From Polyangiaceae bacterium (GTDB lineage: Bacteria; Myxococcota_A; Polyangia; Polyangiales; Polyangiaceae), in the NCBI GenBank assembly GCA_029266615.1, contig JAQSWN010000066.1, positions 1 through 39,392 on the forward strand: 39,392 nucleotides of DNA. Reading direction: 5' to 3'. Position 1 is the first letter of the stretch, and each line of letters starts with the position of its first letter. The notes beneath the pieces were generated by a model. That model was not told where the DNA came from. It did no database searches and saw nothing but the letters and a program-made list of their open reading frames with translations. A program made the translations under genes and the position numbers. Of the stretch, positions 6,835-14,503 are shown piece by piece.

Positions 6835-8016
6835 ATGGCCGCCCCCGTCTACGTGGTTTCTGCTGCTCGCACTCCCATCGGCTCTTTTCAAGGCGCCCTC
6901 GCCAGCGTGCCCGCCCCGCGCCTCGGGGCGACTGCCATCAAAAGCGCGCTCGAGCGCGCGAGCCTGGCTCCCGAACAAGTGAGCGAGGTATTCATGGGCA
7001 ACGTGCTCTCCGCCGGGATCGGCCAGGCTCCGGCACGCCAAGCGTCGATTTTCGCGGGCATCCCCCACTCTGTGCCGACGACGACGGTGAGCAAGGTGTG
7101 CGGCTCGGGCCTGCAAGCGGTCGTGTTCGGCGCCCGGGCGCTCGCGCTCGGGGACGCAGAGCTCGTCGTCGCGGGCGGCATGGAATCGATGAGTAACGTG
7201 CCGTACTACCTGCGTGAGGCGCGCACCGGTTACCGCATGGGCGACGGCAAGCTGATCGACGGAATGATCTTCGACGGCCTGTGGGACCCGTACAACGACT
7301 TTCACATGGGCCAAGCCGGCGAGCTGTGCGCCAAGGAGTACGGCCTCGGTCGCGAGGCGCAAGACGAGTTCGCTACGCGCAGCTACGAGCTCGCGCTCGC
7401 GGCGCAGAAGGGCGGCGCCTTCACCAAAGAGATAGCGCCTGTCGCCATCGCGCAAAAGAAGGGCGACCCCATTCAGGTGACGGAAGACGAAGAGCCGGGC
7501 CGCGGCGACCCGAGCAAGTTCGCGAAGCTGCGCCCCGCGTTCACGAAGGACGGCACCATCACTGCCGCCAACGCCTCCAGCATCAACGACGGCGCAGCCG
7601 CGCTGGTGCTCGCCTCGGAAGCGGCGGTAAAGCGGCATGATCTGAAGCCGCTCGCGCGCATCGTCGGCTACGGGGCGGCCGCGCAAGCGCCGGAGTGGTT
7701 CACGACCGCCCCCGCACTGGCGGTGGACGTAACGCTGAAGAAGCTGGGCCTGGCCGCGGGCGACATCGATTTGTGGGAGATCAACGAAGCGTTCTCGTGC
7801 GTCACGATGGCGTGCACCAAGCTCGCGGGCATCGATCCGGCCAAAGTGAACGTGCGCGGCGGCGCGGTCGCGCTCGGCCACCCCATCGGCGCTTCGGGCG
7901 CGCGCATTCTGGTCACGCTGCTCGGCGCCATGCACGACCAGCAAGTGCAGCGAGGCCTCGCCACCTTGTGCATCGGCGGTGGAGAAGCGGTCGCCGTCGT
8001 CGTCGAGCGCTGCTAA
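6835..8016 (+). CDS. Thiolase (acetyl-CoA C-acyltransferase)
   Basis: The 393-aa product is a full-length type II thiolase. The nucleophile is Cys89 in SKVCGSG, the NEAF motif is at 317-320, the active-site His349 is in GGAVALGHPIGASGAR and the second catalytic Cys379 is in LCIGGGEA. Thiolases either condense two acetyl-CoA to acetoacetyl-CoA (PHB or mevalonate routes) or cleave 3-ketoacyl-CoA in beta-oxidation. The HMGQAGELCAK segment and MGDGKL loop resemble the biosynthetic/acetoacetyl-CoA branch, but the neighbours do not settle it. The open frame reaches back to a TTG at 6817; the ATG at 6835 is preferred. Its stop overlaps that of the convergent ppx fragment. Confidence 0.93.
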   Translation: MAAPVYVVSAARTPIGSFQGALASVPAPRLGATAIKSALERASLAPEQVSEVFMGNVLSAGIGQAPARQASIFAGIPHSVPTTTVSKVCGSGLQAVVFGARALALGDAELVVAGGMESMSNVPYYLREARTGYRMGDGKLIDGMIFDGLWDPYNDFHMGQAGELCAKEYGLGREAQDEFATRSYELALAAQKGGAFTKEIAPVAIAQKKGDPIQVTEDEEPGRGDPSKFAKLRPAFTKDGTITAANASSINDGAAALVLASEAAVKRHDLKPLARIVGYGAAAQAPEWFTTAPALAVDVTLKKLGLAAGDIDLWEINEAFSCVTMACTKLAGIDPAKVNVRGGAVALGHPIGASGARILVTLLGAMHDQQVQRGLATLCIGGGEAVAVVVERC

Positions 8017-8990
8017 GCGCGGTGCACGATGGCGGGCGCCACGGAGGCCGCCGCCGGTTCGTCCGCGGGCGGCACGAAGCTGTCCGCGTTGTGATGCTCG
8101 AGCGCAGCGGAGGGCGCGAGCGCGATTCGCTCCAGCAAGACGTCTCGGTCCAGCGCCTTCGCCAGCGGCTCCAGCTTGTCGCGCCCCGCCCACAGCTCCA
8201 AGAGCAAGTCGCCCGGTCCGTCGATGGAGATGCGCAGGTCCTTCTTGCGCGACTCGACGTGCAAGCGGCGCACGAGCTGGCTGTGACCGCGATCCAACGC
8301 TACCGCCAATCGCAAAATGGACGACAGCACCATCACCGCGTGCTGCTGATGGTCGCGCAGGTTCTCCAGCTTGTCGTCACGCTTCCTGGGCTTGGCGCCG
8401 CGGTGGTAGAGCGCAATCAGCCCCAAGAGCTCGATCTCGTCGTCCGTGAAACCGCGCAGGCTGGAGTTGCGGATGATGTAGCGTGAATGGCGCTCGCGGT
8501 TTTCGAAGTCGATGTGCCGACCAATGCCGTGCAGCAGCGCGGCGTACTCGAGCAGCTCGCGATCCGCGGCTCCGAGATCGTGAAGGTTCTGAGTTTGATC
8601 GAACAGCGACAGCGAGAGATCCGCGATGTGCAGCTCGCGTGGATCGTCGCGCTCGTACTTGCGCATCAGCTCGAACACGCTCCGACGGCGCGGGTCCGAG
8701 ATGACCCGATGCGGGATCGGATCGATGCCGCGGTGCTCCAGGTAGTCCCAAATCACACCTTCACGCAGCGAGGTGTCGCACAGCGTGAGCTCCTCCGCGC
8801 GCGTCATCTCGAGCAGCTCGCACAGCAGCACGCCGCCGAGGTGAATCGTATCCGCGCGCGCCTCTCCGATGCCCGGCATCTTCGCGCGCTTGGCGGTGTC
8901 CGCTTCGCACAGTCTCTTGCAGAGCTCCCGCAAATCTTTGCGCTTGACGCTCTGCGCGTTCAAAGACCGGAAGGGAGCCCCGCCCGACAT
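8013..8990 (-). pseudogene. Exopolyphosphatase/GppA, C-terminal part, out of frame with its N-terminal half
   Basis: This frame encodes the distal part of a Ppx/GppA phosphatase: the segment with KMPGIGEARADTIHLGG, the conserved LTLCDTSLREGV block (about residues 70-80) and an HD-like helical domain with LLHGIGRHIDF and LIALYHRG. Reading the same frame further upstream than its ATG gives SGTIRTLGEGAHL, which matches the conserved GTSGTI loop of the family, so the true gene continues into the N-terminal fragment. The 325-aa product could be made from the ATG at 8988-8990 as a free HD-domain protein, but it would lack the catalytic actin-like half. Its stop overlaps the thiolase stop. Confidence 0.75.
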
Positions 8991-9469
8991 GAGATGCGCG
9001 CCTTCCCCGAGCGTTCTGATGGTTCCGGAGTCGTGCCGACCGCGACCTCCACGCTGCCGCCGCCGATGTCGATGACCAGCCCGCGCTCGCCGTTGAAATC
9101 GATGGAATGCTTGACGGCGAGGAAGATGAGCCGCGCTTCCTCCGAGCCGGAGATGACCTTGGGCATCACCCCCGTGGCTTGAAAGATCGCGTTCAAGAAC
9201 TCCGTGCCGTTCTCGGCCTCGCGGGTGGCGCTCGTCGCGACGGCGAGGATCTCTTCAACCCCGCGGCTCTCCGCCAGCTTCGTGTAGCGGCCGAGCACCT
9301 CCACCCCTTCGTTGAAGGCGCGCTCGGTGAGCCGCATTTCGCCGAACATGCCCAAGCCCAGCTTGACCATGCTCTTCTCCCGGTCGATGACCTGAAAAGT
9401 GCGCCCGTCGAACTCGACGACGACCAGATGAATCGAGTTGGTACCGATGTCGATGGCCGCGAGCTTCAC
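8960..9469 (-). pseudogene. Exopolyphosphatase/GppA, N-terminal part, frameshifted
   Basis: From a GTG at 9467-9469 this frame gives the first actin-like domain of Ppx/GppA: AAIDIGTNSIHLVVVE (phosphate loop), VATSATREA, the conserved GSEEARLIF and the second phosphate loop IDIGGGSVEVAVG. Family similarity stops at VAVGT, and the last 22 residues are frameshift product. Ppx/GppA hydrolyse polyphosphate or pppGpp. In intact relatives roughly 60 residues normally separate GGGS from GTSGTI; here they are almost adjacent and out of phase (junction near 9027-9036). So the gene has an internal deletion with frame change, or the assembly dropped sequence here. Confidence 0.78.
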
Positions 9470-9574
9470 GGTGCGGAAGGTATCAAAATTCGCCTCCGGC
9501 CTGGGTTTTTCCCGCCTCCGGGCCCCTGCCCTGCAGCGCGATCCGCGCTAGGCTCCGGAAGAGCGCGCGAGGAC

Positions 9575-9823
9575 ATGCAAAGCTCGGTGACAATCTCGAT
9601 ACGTTCTTCGGAGTTTCAGCGCGCGTTCCTCGCCCTGGGGTACTTTTTTGGCGCGCGCGGGCCAGTGCTAGCGGAACCGCTCGCGGGCGTCGGCTTGCAG
9701 TCGACGAGCGCAGACGTGCTCCGCGGCCTCTGCCACGAGGAGCGGAGCGAGCGTGCCAAGACCCTCGCCGTGGAGCTGGGCCGCCTCGCGACAGCGCTGG
9801 ACGAGCGAGGCCTTTGGCGATGA
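9575..9823 (+). CDS. Small unknown protein, 82 aa, first gene of a stator/protease operon
   Basis: The 82-aa product is mostly helical, with a hydrophobic start (FQRAFLALGYFFG) and a C-terminal amphipathic helix (ELGRLATALDERGLW). I do not recognise the family. Support for it being real comes from context: a GCTAGGCT box at 9547-9554, a GCGCGAGGAC ribosome site just before the ATG, and a stop codon overlapping the next start as ATGA. Translational coupling to a FliH/SctL-like protein suggests the two work together, perhaps as a small partner or chaperone; that is inference. Confidence 0.6.
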   Translation: MQSSVTISIRSSEFQRAFLALGYFFGARGPVLAEPLAGVGLQSTSADVLRGLCHEERSERAKTLAVELGRLATALDERGLWR

Positions 9824-10488
9824 TGTGGCGGGCCCGCGTGCTGAGTCGTGAACAAGCGGAGGGGGCAGTGCCGCTGTCGTTGCCCGCTTCGGACGCCGCG
9901 CCGAGCGGGCTGCCTTTCGGCCGGGTGGCCCCCAAGTCCTTGCTGGACGCGAGCAGCCAAGCAACGCGCCTCGTGGATGACGCGCGAGCGCGAGCGCGGG
10001 AGCTCGTCGCGGCCGCGGAGCGCAAGGCCGCCGATCTTCGGCTCGTCGCGGAAGCTGAGGCGCGGGCAGAGGCGGCCGCGAAGCTCGCGGCCCACGCCTT
10101 GGCCCTCGCCACGCACGAAGCCAAGGCGGACGAACGCGGGCTGACGCGCACCGTCGCGTTGGCGCGGCTGCTCGCCGAACGGCTGCTCGGCGCAACGCTC
10201 GCCGTCGCTCCCGAGCAAGTCGTCGCGCTCGCGCGGCAAGCGTTGTCGGAAGCGCGCGGCGCCCGGCGCTTGAATGTGGTGGCGCATCCGGAAGACGCAA
10301 AGTTGCTCTCGAACTCACTCCCCTCCCTCGGGGTCGAGGTAGAAACCGTGCGCGTCACGGCGGACGCAGCGCGCGCCCGCGGCAGCCTGAGGATCGAGAC
10401 GGACGTGGGCGTGCTCGACGCAGACTTGGCGCCCCAGCTCGATCGCCTGGCGTTGCGCCTCCGGGAGACGCTCGCGCATGGCCAATGA
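9820..10488 (+). CDS. FliH/SctL-like (V-type ATPase subunit E-like) stator protein
   Basis: The 222-aa product has a variable N-terminus with a PFGRVAPKSLLDAS segment, then a long Ala/Arg/Glu-rich coiled coil (about 50-110), then an alpha/beta domain with ARLLAERLLGATLAVAPEQVVALARQAL and a C-terminal LRIETDVGVLDADL strand. This is the layout of the FliH/SctL/YscL stators that hold the ATPase of flagellar and type III secretion systems. No ATPase, ring or export gene is near, so its partner is elsewhere or different. An upstream TTG at 9814 is possible; the ATG at 9820 is preferred because it forms an ATGA overlap and follows GAGCGAGG. The next gene starts 11 bases before its end. Confidence 0.72.
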   Translation: MMWRARVLSREQAEGAVPLSLPASDAAPSGLPFGRVAPKSLLDASSQATRLVDDARARARELVAAAERKAADLRLVAEAEARAEAAAKLAAHALALATHEAKADERGLTRTVALARLLAERLLGATLAVAPEQVVALARQALSEARGARRLNVVAHPEDAKLLSNSLPSLGVEVETVRVTADAARARGSLRIETDVGVLDADLAPQLDRLALRLRETLAHGQ

Positions 10489-11485
10489 TCCGGTCGTCGG
10501 CTTCCCCTCCCCACTCGGCGCACCGCCACGCTACCAACCTGAGCCTCCCCGCGAGAGCTTCGCCCCTCCGGAGCCGCGCAAGCCGAAGATTTGGCTGCAT
10601 TTCCTGCTTTTCGGGCTAACGCTCGTCAGCATGCAGGTCACGGCGATGAACCTGAACGGCCGCCCGCCGGGGCACTCGTTCATCGGGTACTCGGCGTACC
10701 AAGCCGTCTCGCTGCTCGGTATCTTGCTCGTGCACGAGCTCGGACACTACATCGCGGCTCGGCTCCATCGCGTGCCGGCGTCGCCCCCCTACTTCCTTCC
10801 GCTGCCGTTCCTCGGTCTGTTCGGTACGCTCGGCGCCGTCATCACGATGAACGACCGTATCCGCTCGCGCAAAGCGCTGCTGGACATCGGCGCCGCGGGT
10901 CCGCTCGCAGGCATGGTCGTGGCGATCCCGGTGCTCTATTTCGGTCTCACGCTGTCGGAGGTCACGCCGCGCTCCACCTCCGGCTTCATGCAGGAGGGGC
11001 AGAGCATTCTCTACTGGTTGATGAAGCGCGTGGTGTTCGGGCCGATTGGGCCCGACCAGGACGTGCAGCTCCACCCCATGGCGCTCGCCGGTTGGGGCGG
11101 CCTCATGCTGACCATGCTCAACCTGCTGCCGTGGGGTCAGCTGGACGGCGGGCACATCGCCTACGCGCTCTTCGGCGAGCAGCAGCACCGCTTCGCTCGC
11201 TGGTTGCGCCGAGGGCTCCTGGTGGTGTTCGCCTACAACGTCATCGTCTTCGTGGTCCCGGCGCTCCTCGGAAAGTCGAGCCAAACCGTCGGGGATGCGG
11301 TCGCCACGTCCGTCAATTGGCTCATTTGGTACGGCATCACGGGGCTGATGGCGCGCTTCTCGGGCGAAGAGCATCCTCCCTTCGAGCCGGAGAAGCTCGG
11401 CACCGGTCGGCAGCTCGTCGCGGTGCTGTGCCTCGTGCTGTTCGTGCTGCTCTTCCTGCCGACGCCGATGGCATTTTACTCCTGA
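10478..11485 (+). CDS. Site-2-protease family (M50) intramembrane metalloprotease
   Basis: The 335-aa product has about 37 Pro-rich cytoplasmic residues, then several membrane helices. The zinc motif HELGH is at 86-90 (LLVHELGHYIAAR), and the third ligand lies in NLLPWGQLDGGHI (215-227), a variant of the NPxPxxxLDGG motif. Further helices are at about 235-260, 275-295 and 315-332. Related archaeal and bacterial S2P enzymes lack a PDZ domain, as here, and cut membrane-bound anti-sigma factors or signal remnants; the substrate is unknown. It is co-transcribed with the stator-like gene upstream (11-base overlap) and the methyltransferase downstream (2-base spacer). Confidence 0.9.
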   Translation: MANDPVVGFPSPLGAPPRYQPEPPRESFAPPEPRKPKIWLHFLLFGLTLVSMQVTAMNLNGRPPGHSFIGYSAYQAVSLLGILLVHELGHYIAARLHRVPASPPYFLPLPFLGLFGTLGAVITMNDRIRSRKALLDIGAAGPLAGMVVAIPVLYFGLTLSEVTPRSTSGFMQEGQSILYWLMKRVVFGPIGPDQDVQLHPMALAGWGGLMLTMLNLLPWGQLDGGHIAYALFGEQQHRFARWLRRGLLVVFAYNVIVFVVPALLGKSSQTVGDAVATSVNWLIWYGITGLMARFSGEEHPPFEPEKLGTGRQLVAVLCLVLFVLLFLPTPMAFYS

Positions 11486-11487
11486 AG

Positions 11488-12681
11488 ATGTCCGTCGCCG
11501 AGCATCTCGCCCGCGTGCGCGATGTGGCGCTACCCGTGTGCGACGTCTTAGCCGAGCGCGTCGACGGCGCCCGAACGCCGGCGTGGTGCGAAGCGCGCGG
11601 CTGGTCGCCGTTCCTGCTCACCCTGACCGACCAGGAGGTGCGCGAAGCGGAAGCGCACGGCCTGGCTACGGCCATGCCCGAGCGCGCCCCGGAGTCCTTG
11701 CAAAGCCTGGCGCGAGACGTCGCCCGCGTCACCTCGCTGCCCGGCGTCACCGGCACGACTCCGCTCGACGACGAAGCGCTGCGCAACGTGCGGCTCCGCA
11801 AGCGCGCTCAGCTATCCCGGCTTCTGGCCGCGGTCGGCCCCATGGCGGAGGTAGCCGAGCGTATCGTCGACGTGGGCGCGGGGAGCGGGCACTTCACGCG
11901 CCTCTCCGCGGAGCTGTTTCAGCGCGAGGCAGTGGGGCTCGAGCAGAGTGCCGAACGCGTCGCGTCGGCGAAGCAGCGCAGCCAAGTACGGCTAGCCTCG
12001 TTCGTCGCCGTCGACGCGTTGGACGAGCTCAGCTTGACGCCCGCCGACTTGGCTATCGGTCTCCACGCTTGCGGCGCGCTCGGCGACCACCTGGCCCGCG
12101 CCGCCGCCCGCGCGAGGTGCGGATTGGCGCTCGTTTCGTGCTGCTTGCAAAAGATCGCCACCGACGTGCGAAGCCCACTCGCAGGCGGTATCGAGCTGCG
12201 CCGCGAGCACCTTGGCTTAGCCAACCTCACGTCGCAGCCGCGCGGCGTCGAAGCGAGCATCGAAGTGACAATCGGCGCTCGCCAGACGCGCTACGCGCTC
12301 GGCCAACTCCTGCGCGCGCGAGGCGTGGAGCTCGAGCCGGGCGCGGAGATGAGCGGCATCAACCGCCGCCAAGCCAACGCCGGGCTCGCGGTCGTAGCGG
12401 TGCGGGCGCTTTCGTTACGACAGCTCGCGCCCCCGACCGACGCGGAGCTTGCCCACCACGAAGCGCTCGCCGCGCGAGACTACGCGATCATCCGCCGCCT
12501 CTCGCTGCCGCGCAGCATGCTGAGCCGCCTCGTGGAGGTGTTGGTCTCGCTGGACCGGGGCGCGCTTTTGGAAGGCAGCGGCCTGTCGGTTCGGGTCGCG
12601 ACGCTGTTCGACCGCTCGGTTTCGCCGAGAAATATTGGCATTTTCGCTCATCAGGACCGTCGGCGGCTGCCGGCGGCGTGA
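11488..12681 (+). CDS. Class I SAM-dependent methyltransferase (METTL25/Methyltransf_32-like)
   Basis: The 397-aa product has an N-terminal helical part (1-105), then a Rossmann-type methyltransferase core with motif I IVDVGAGSGHFTR (126-138), an acidic strand end after motif I (VGLEQS), and the block IGLHACGALGDHL (190-202) followed by LVSCCLQKI (215-223). The HACG/CC pair is characteristic of the METTL25-type family, whose substrates are mostly unknown although some act on proteins or RNA. The C-terminal third includes YAIIRRLSLPRSMLSRLVE. The start ATG follows GAAG two bases after the protease stop; it is last in the operon. Confidence 0.82.
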   Translation: MSVAEHLARVRDVALPVCDVLAERVDGARTPAWCEARGWSPFLLTLTDQEVREAEAHGLATAMPERAPESLQSLARDVARVTSLPGVTGTTPLDDEALRNVRLRKRAQLSRLLAAVGPMAEVAERIVDVGAGSGHFTRLSAELFQREAVGLEQSAERVASAKQRSQVRLASFVAVDALDELSLTPADLAIGLHACGALGDHLARAAARARCGLALVSCCLQKIATDVRSPLAGGIELRREHLGLANLTSQPRGVEASIEVTIGARQTRYALGQLLRARGVELEPGAEMSGINRRQANAGLAVVAVRALSLRQLAPPTDAELAHHEALAARDYAIIRRLSLPRSMLSRLVEVLVSLDRGALLEGSGLSVRVATLFDRSVSPRNIGIFAHQDRRRLPAA

Positions 12682-12694
12682 GCGGCGGCCTCGT

Positions 12695-12702
12695 GTTAGC
12701 GT
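12695..12702 (+). promoter_or_regulatory. Candidate -10 box GTTAGCGT
   Basis: A TAnnnT box ends 12 bases before the purM ATG, with a C/G-only leader lacking a ribosome site. It is a weaker member of the GCTAnnnT group. Confidence 0.3.
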
Positions 12703-12714
12703 CCGCGCGCCCCC

Positions 12715-13818
12715 ATGAGCGACCGCAAGTACGCCGAAGCTGGCGTCGACTACTCCAAGATCGATCCCAGTAAGCTCCTGGCTCAGGAGCTCGCCGCCAA
12801 GACCGCGCAGCACCTGGGTCGCCTCGGCCTCGAGGAGATCGCCTCCAGCCGTGGTGAGTCGGCGTACGTCCTCAAAATGGGAGACGTATCGATCGCGTTC
12901 GTCACCGAGGCTCTCGGCACCAAGAACCTGGTCGCGGATGCCGTGCGCGCTTACACCGGCCGCAGCCACTACGACGCGATCGCCCGCGACACCGTGGCCA
13001 CGATTTTGAACGACCTGTGCAGCGTCGGGGCTCGCCCGGCCGCGCTCACCGCCTACTGGGGAGCCGGCGACGGAGCCTGGTTCCAAGACGCCGAGCGCGC
13101 GGGCGACCTCACTCGAGGTTGGGCGGCGGCGTGCGAAGAGTGCCGCGTTTCCTGGGGTGGCGGCGAGACGCAAGTCTTGCCCTCGCTCATCGAAGCTGGG
13201 CGCGTCGTCCTCGGCGGCTCCGCCGTGGGCGTGATCACGCCCAGCTCGAACACGCTGCACGGTGAGCGACTCGAGGTCGGCGACCAAATCCTCATTGCGC
13301 CCGCCTCCGGCATTCACGCCAACGGCTTGAGCTTGGCGCGCAAAATCGCGGCCGAGCTCCCCGCCGGCTATCAAACCAAGATCAGCGACGGTCGTACCTA
13401 CGGCGAGGCTCTCCTCGACCCGACTCCGCAGTACGCCCCTCTGGTGGAGGACCTCCAGGTCGCCGGGGTGCCGCTTCACTACGCGGCTCACATCACCGGC
13501 CACGGTTGGCGCAAGTTCATGCGCGCCTCGCGGGAGCTGACCTACGTTTTGCGCAAAGTTCCACAGGTACCGCCCGTGCTGACGTTCTTGCAAGAGCGCG
13601 CCGAGCTTTCGACGCTGGAGGCCTACGGCACACTCAATATGGGCGCCGGCTTCGCGCTCTACCTCCCCGCCTCAGCGGCTTCAGCGGCCGTCGCTGTCGG
13701 CAAGAAGTCCGGGTTCGACCTGCTCCACGCCGGCGAGGTACAGGCAGGCCCGCAACGTGTCATCATCGAGCCCCTCGGCATCACCTTCGAGGGTGATTCG
13801 CTTCAAGTGCGCCGGTAA
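12715..13818 (+). CDS. purM: Phosphoribosylformylglycinamidine cyclo-ligase (AIR synthase), divergent
   Basis: PurM closes FGAM to AIR with ATP, two steps before PurC in purine synthesis. The 367-aa product keeps the PurM landmarks: YAEAGVDYSKIDP (6-18), LNDLCSVGARP, WGGGETQVLP (the catalytic Gly-rich loop), GGSAVGVI, ASGIHANGLSLAR and AHITGHGWRKFMR, then NMGAGFALYLP. Several positions differ from the usual form (HITGHG for HITGGG, NMGAG for NMGIG), which points to a diverged subgroup. AIR-synthase-related proteins such as PurL, SelD and ThiL share the fold but lack the AGVD start. purC lies 7 kb upstream, so the pathway is not one operon here. Confidence 0.9.
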   Translation: MSDRKYAEAGVDYSKIDPSKLLAQELAAKTAQHLGRLGLEEIASSRGESAYVLKMGDVSIAFVTEALGTKNLVADAVRAYTGRSHYDAIARDTVATILNDLCSVGARPAALTAYWGAGDGAWFQDAERAGDLTRGWAAACEECRVSWGGGETQVLPSLIEAGRVVLGGSAVGVITPSSNTLHGERLEVGDQILIAPASGIHANGLSLARKIAAELPAGYQTKISDGRTYGEALLDPTPQYAPLVEDLQVAGVPLHYAAHITGHGWRKFMRASRELTYVLRKVPQVPPVLTFLQERAELSTLEAYGTLNMGAGFALYLPASAASAAVAVGKKSGFDLLHAGEVQAGPQRVIIEPLGITFEGDSLQVRR

Positions 13819-13894
13819 TCAGCGCCGTCACCTCGCGCACCCAACTCGCCTTAGCTCTTCAGCGAACGCTACCGCGCCCCACGCACGTAGCGCT

Positions 13895-14227
13895 TCAGCC
13901 AAAGGCCGCGCGCCACGACAACCGCACCAACGCCAGCACGAGCACCAACACCGCGCTGCCACCGATCAGGAAGAAGAGACGCCGCGCCGCCGCCCGTCGC
14001 TCTTCAGACGGCACCCACACCGGAGCCGCAGCTTCCTCAGGTCGCAGAGACCATTCTTCTTCGTCGGTGTCGTACTTGGGAGGACCGTCTAGGAAGGCGA
14101 GGTCGAAGGGTGTCAACGACACGCGGTTACCGGTTCCGACTTCATCGACAGTAAAAGCGCCGTCCGGCATGCGATCTTCGTCTGGGGTGGAACCCGAGGC
14201 GGCGTCTGGTGCGGCTGCCAAATTCAT
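13895..14227 (-). CDS. Small C-terminally anchored membrane protein, unknown
   Basis: The 110-aa product has an acidic, apparently disordered cytoplasmic part (1-78; it includes NRVSLTPFDLAFLDGPP and a DTDEEEW cluster) and one membrane helix near the C-terminus (about 84-103) preceded by Arg residues. No known family is evident. The composition (acidic, biased against random codons) and the coherent tail anchor support a real gene. The ribosome site is weak (ACACTA before ATG). It is convergent with purM and divergent from the ABC-F gene. Confidence 0.6.
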   Translation of the reverse strand: MNLAAAPDAASGSTPDEDRMPDGAFTVDEVGTGNRVSLTPFDLAFLDGPPKYDTDEEEWSLRPEEAAAPVWVPSEERRAAARRLFFLIGGSAVLVLVLALVRLSWRAAFG

Positions 14228-14503
14228 TAGTGTCGGCAGGCAGTACCAGCAGGCTCAGTAAAGTGCACGCCGCGCGGCCGCTGCGAACATCTCTCTGGCC
14301 GTGCAGCCGTCAGGCTTCGGCAAGGTTTCCGCCTCACGCACACCGCCGCGGCGGTCACCAGCCGCCCCACAAGAGGACCCCATGTCGGGGCGCACTGTCC
14401 CGGATCGAGGCCGCAAGCGCCCTTCCGCCGCGAAATCACGGCGATTTCGCCGCAGTTGCGGCCCGGCTTGCGAAGCGTGGCGCGAGCCGACATCTTTCGC
14501 GCC
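14228..14503. other. 276-bp divergent spacer before the ABC-F gene
   Basis: The region separates the tail-anchored gene and the ABC-F gene. It is GC-rich with no credible ORF. The only clear structure is the hairpin at 14430-14450. A promoter for the ABC-F gene must lie here, but I cannot place it with confidence. Confidence 0.5.
14430..14450 (+). promoter_or_regulatory. Perfect 8-bp hairpin in the ABC-F leader
   Basis: GCGAAATC pairs exactly with GATTTCGC across a 5-nt loop, ending 53 bases before the GTG start. Some ABC-F resistance genes are controlled by leader attenuation, so a regulatory hairpin is possible, but no leader peptide or T tract is evident. Confidence 0.35.

Noticed and set aside
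9483..10529. 348-aa minus-strand ORF.
   Set aside because: Ser/Arg/Ala-rich shadow of the stator gene; no domain, and the overlapping plus-strand genes are coupled and recognisable.
12415..13593. 392-aa minus-strand ORF opposite purM.
   Set aside because: Composition is that of a codon shadow, and purM on the plus strand is clear.
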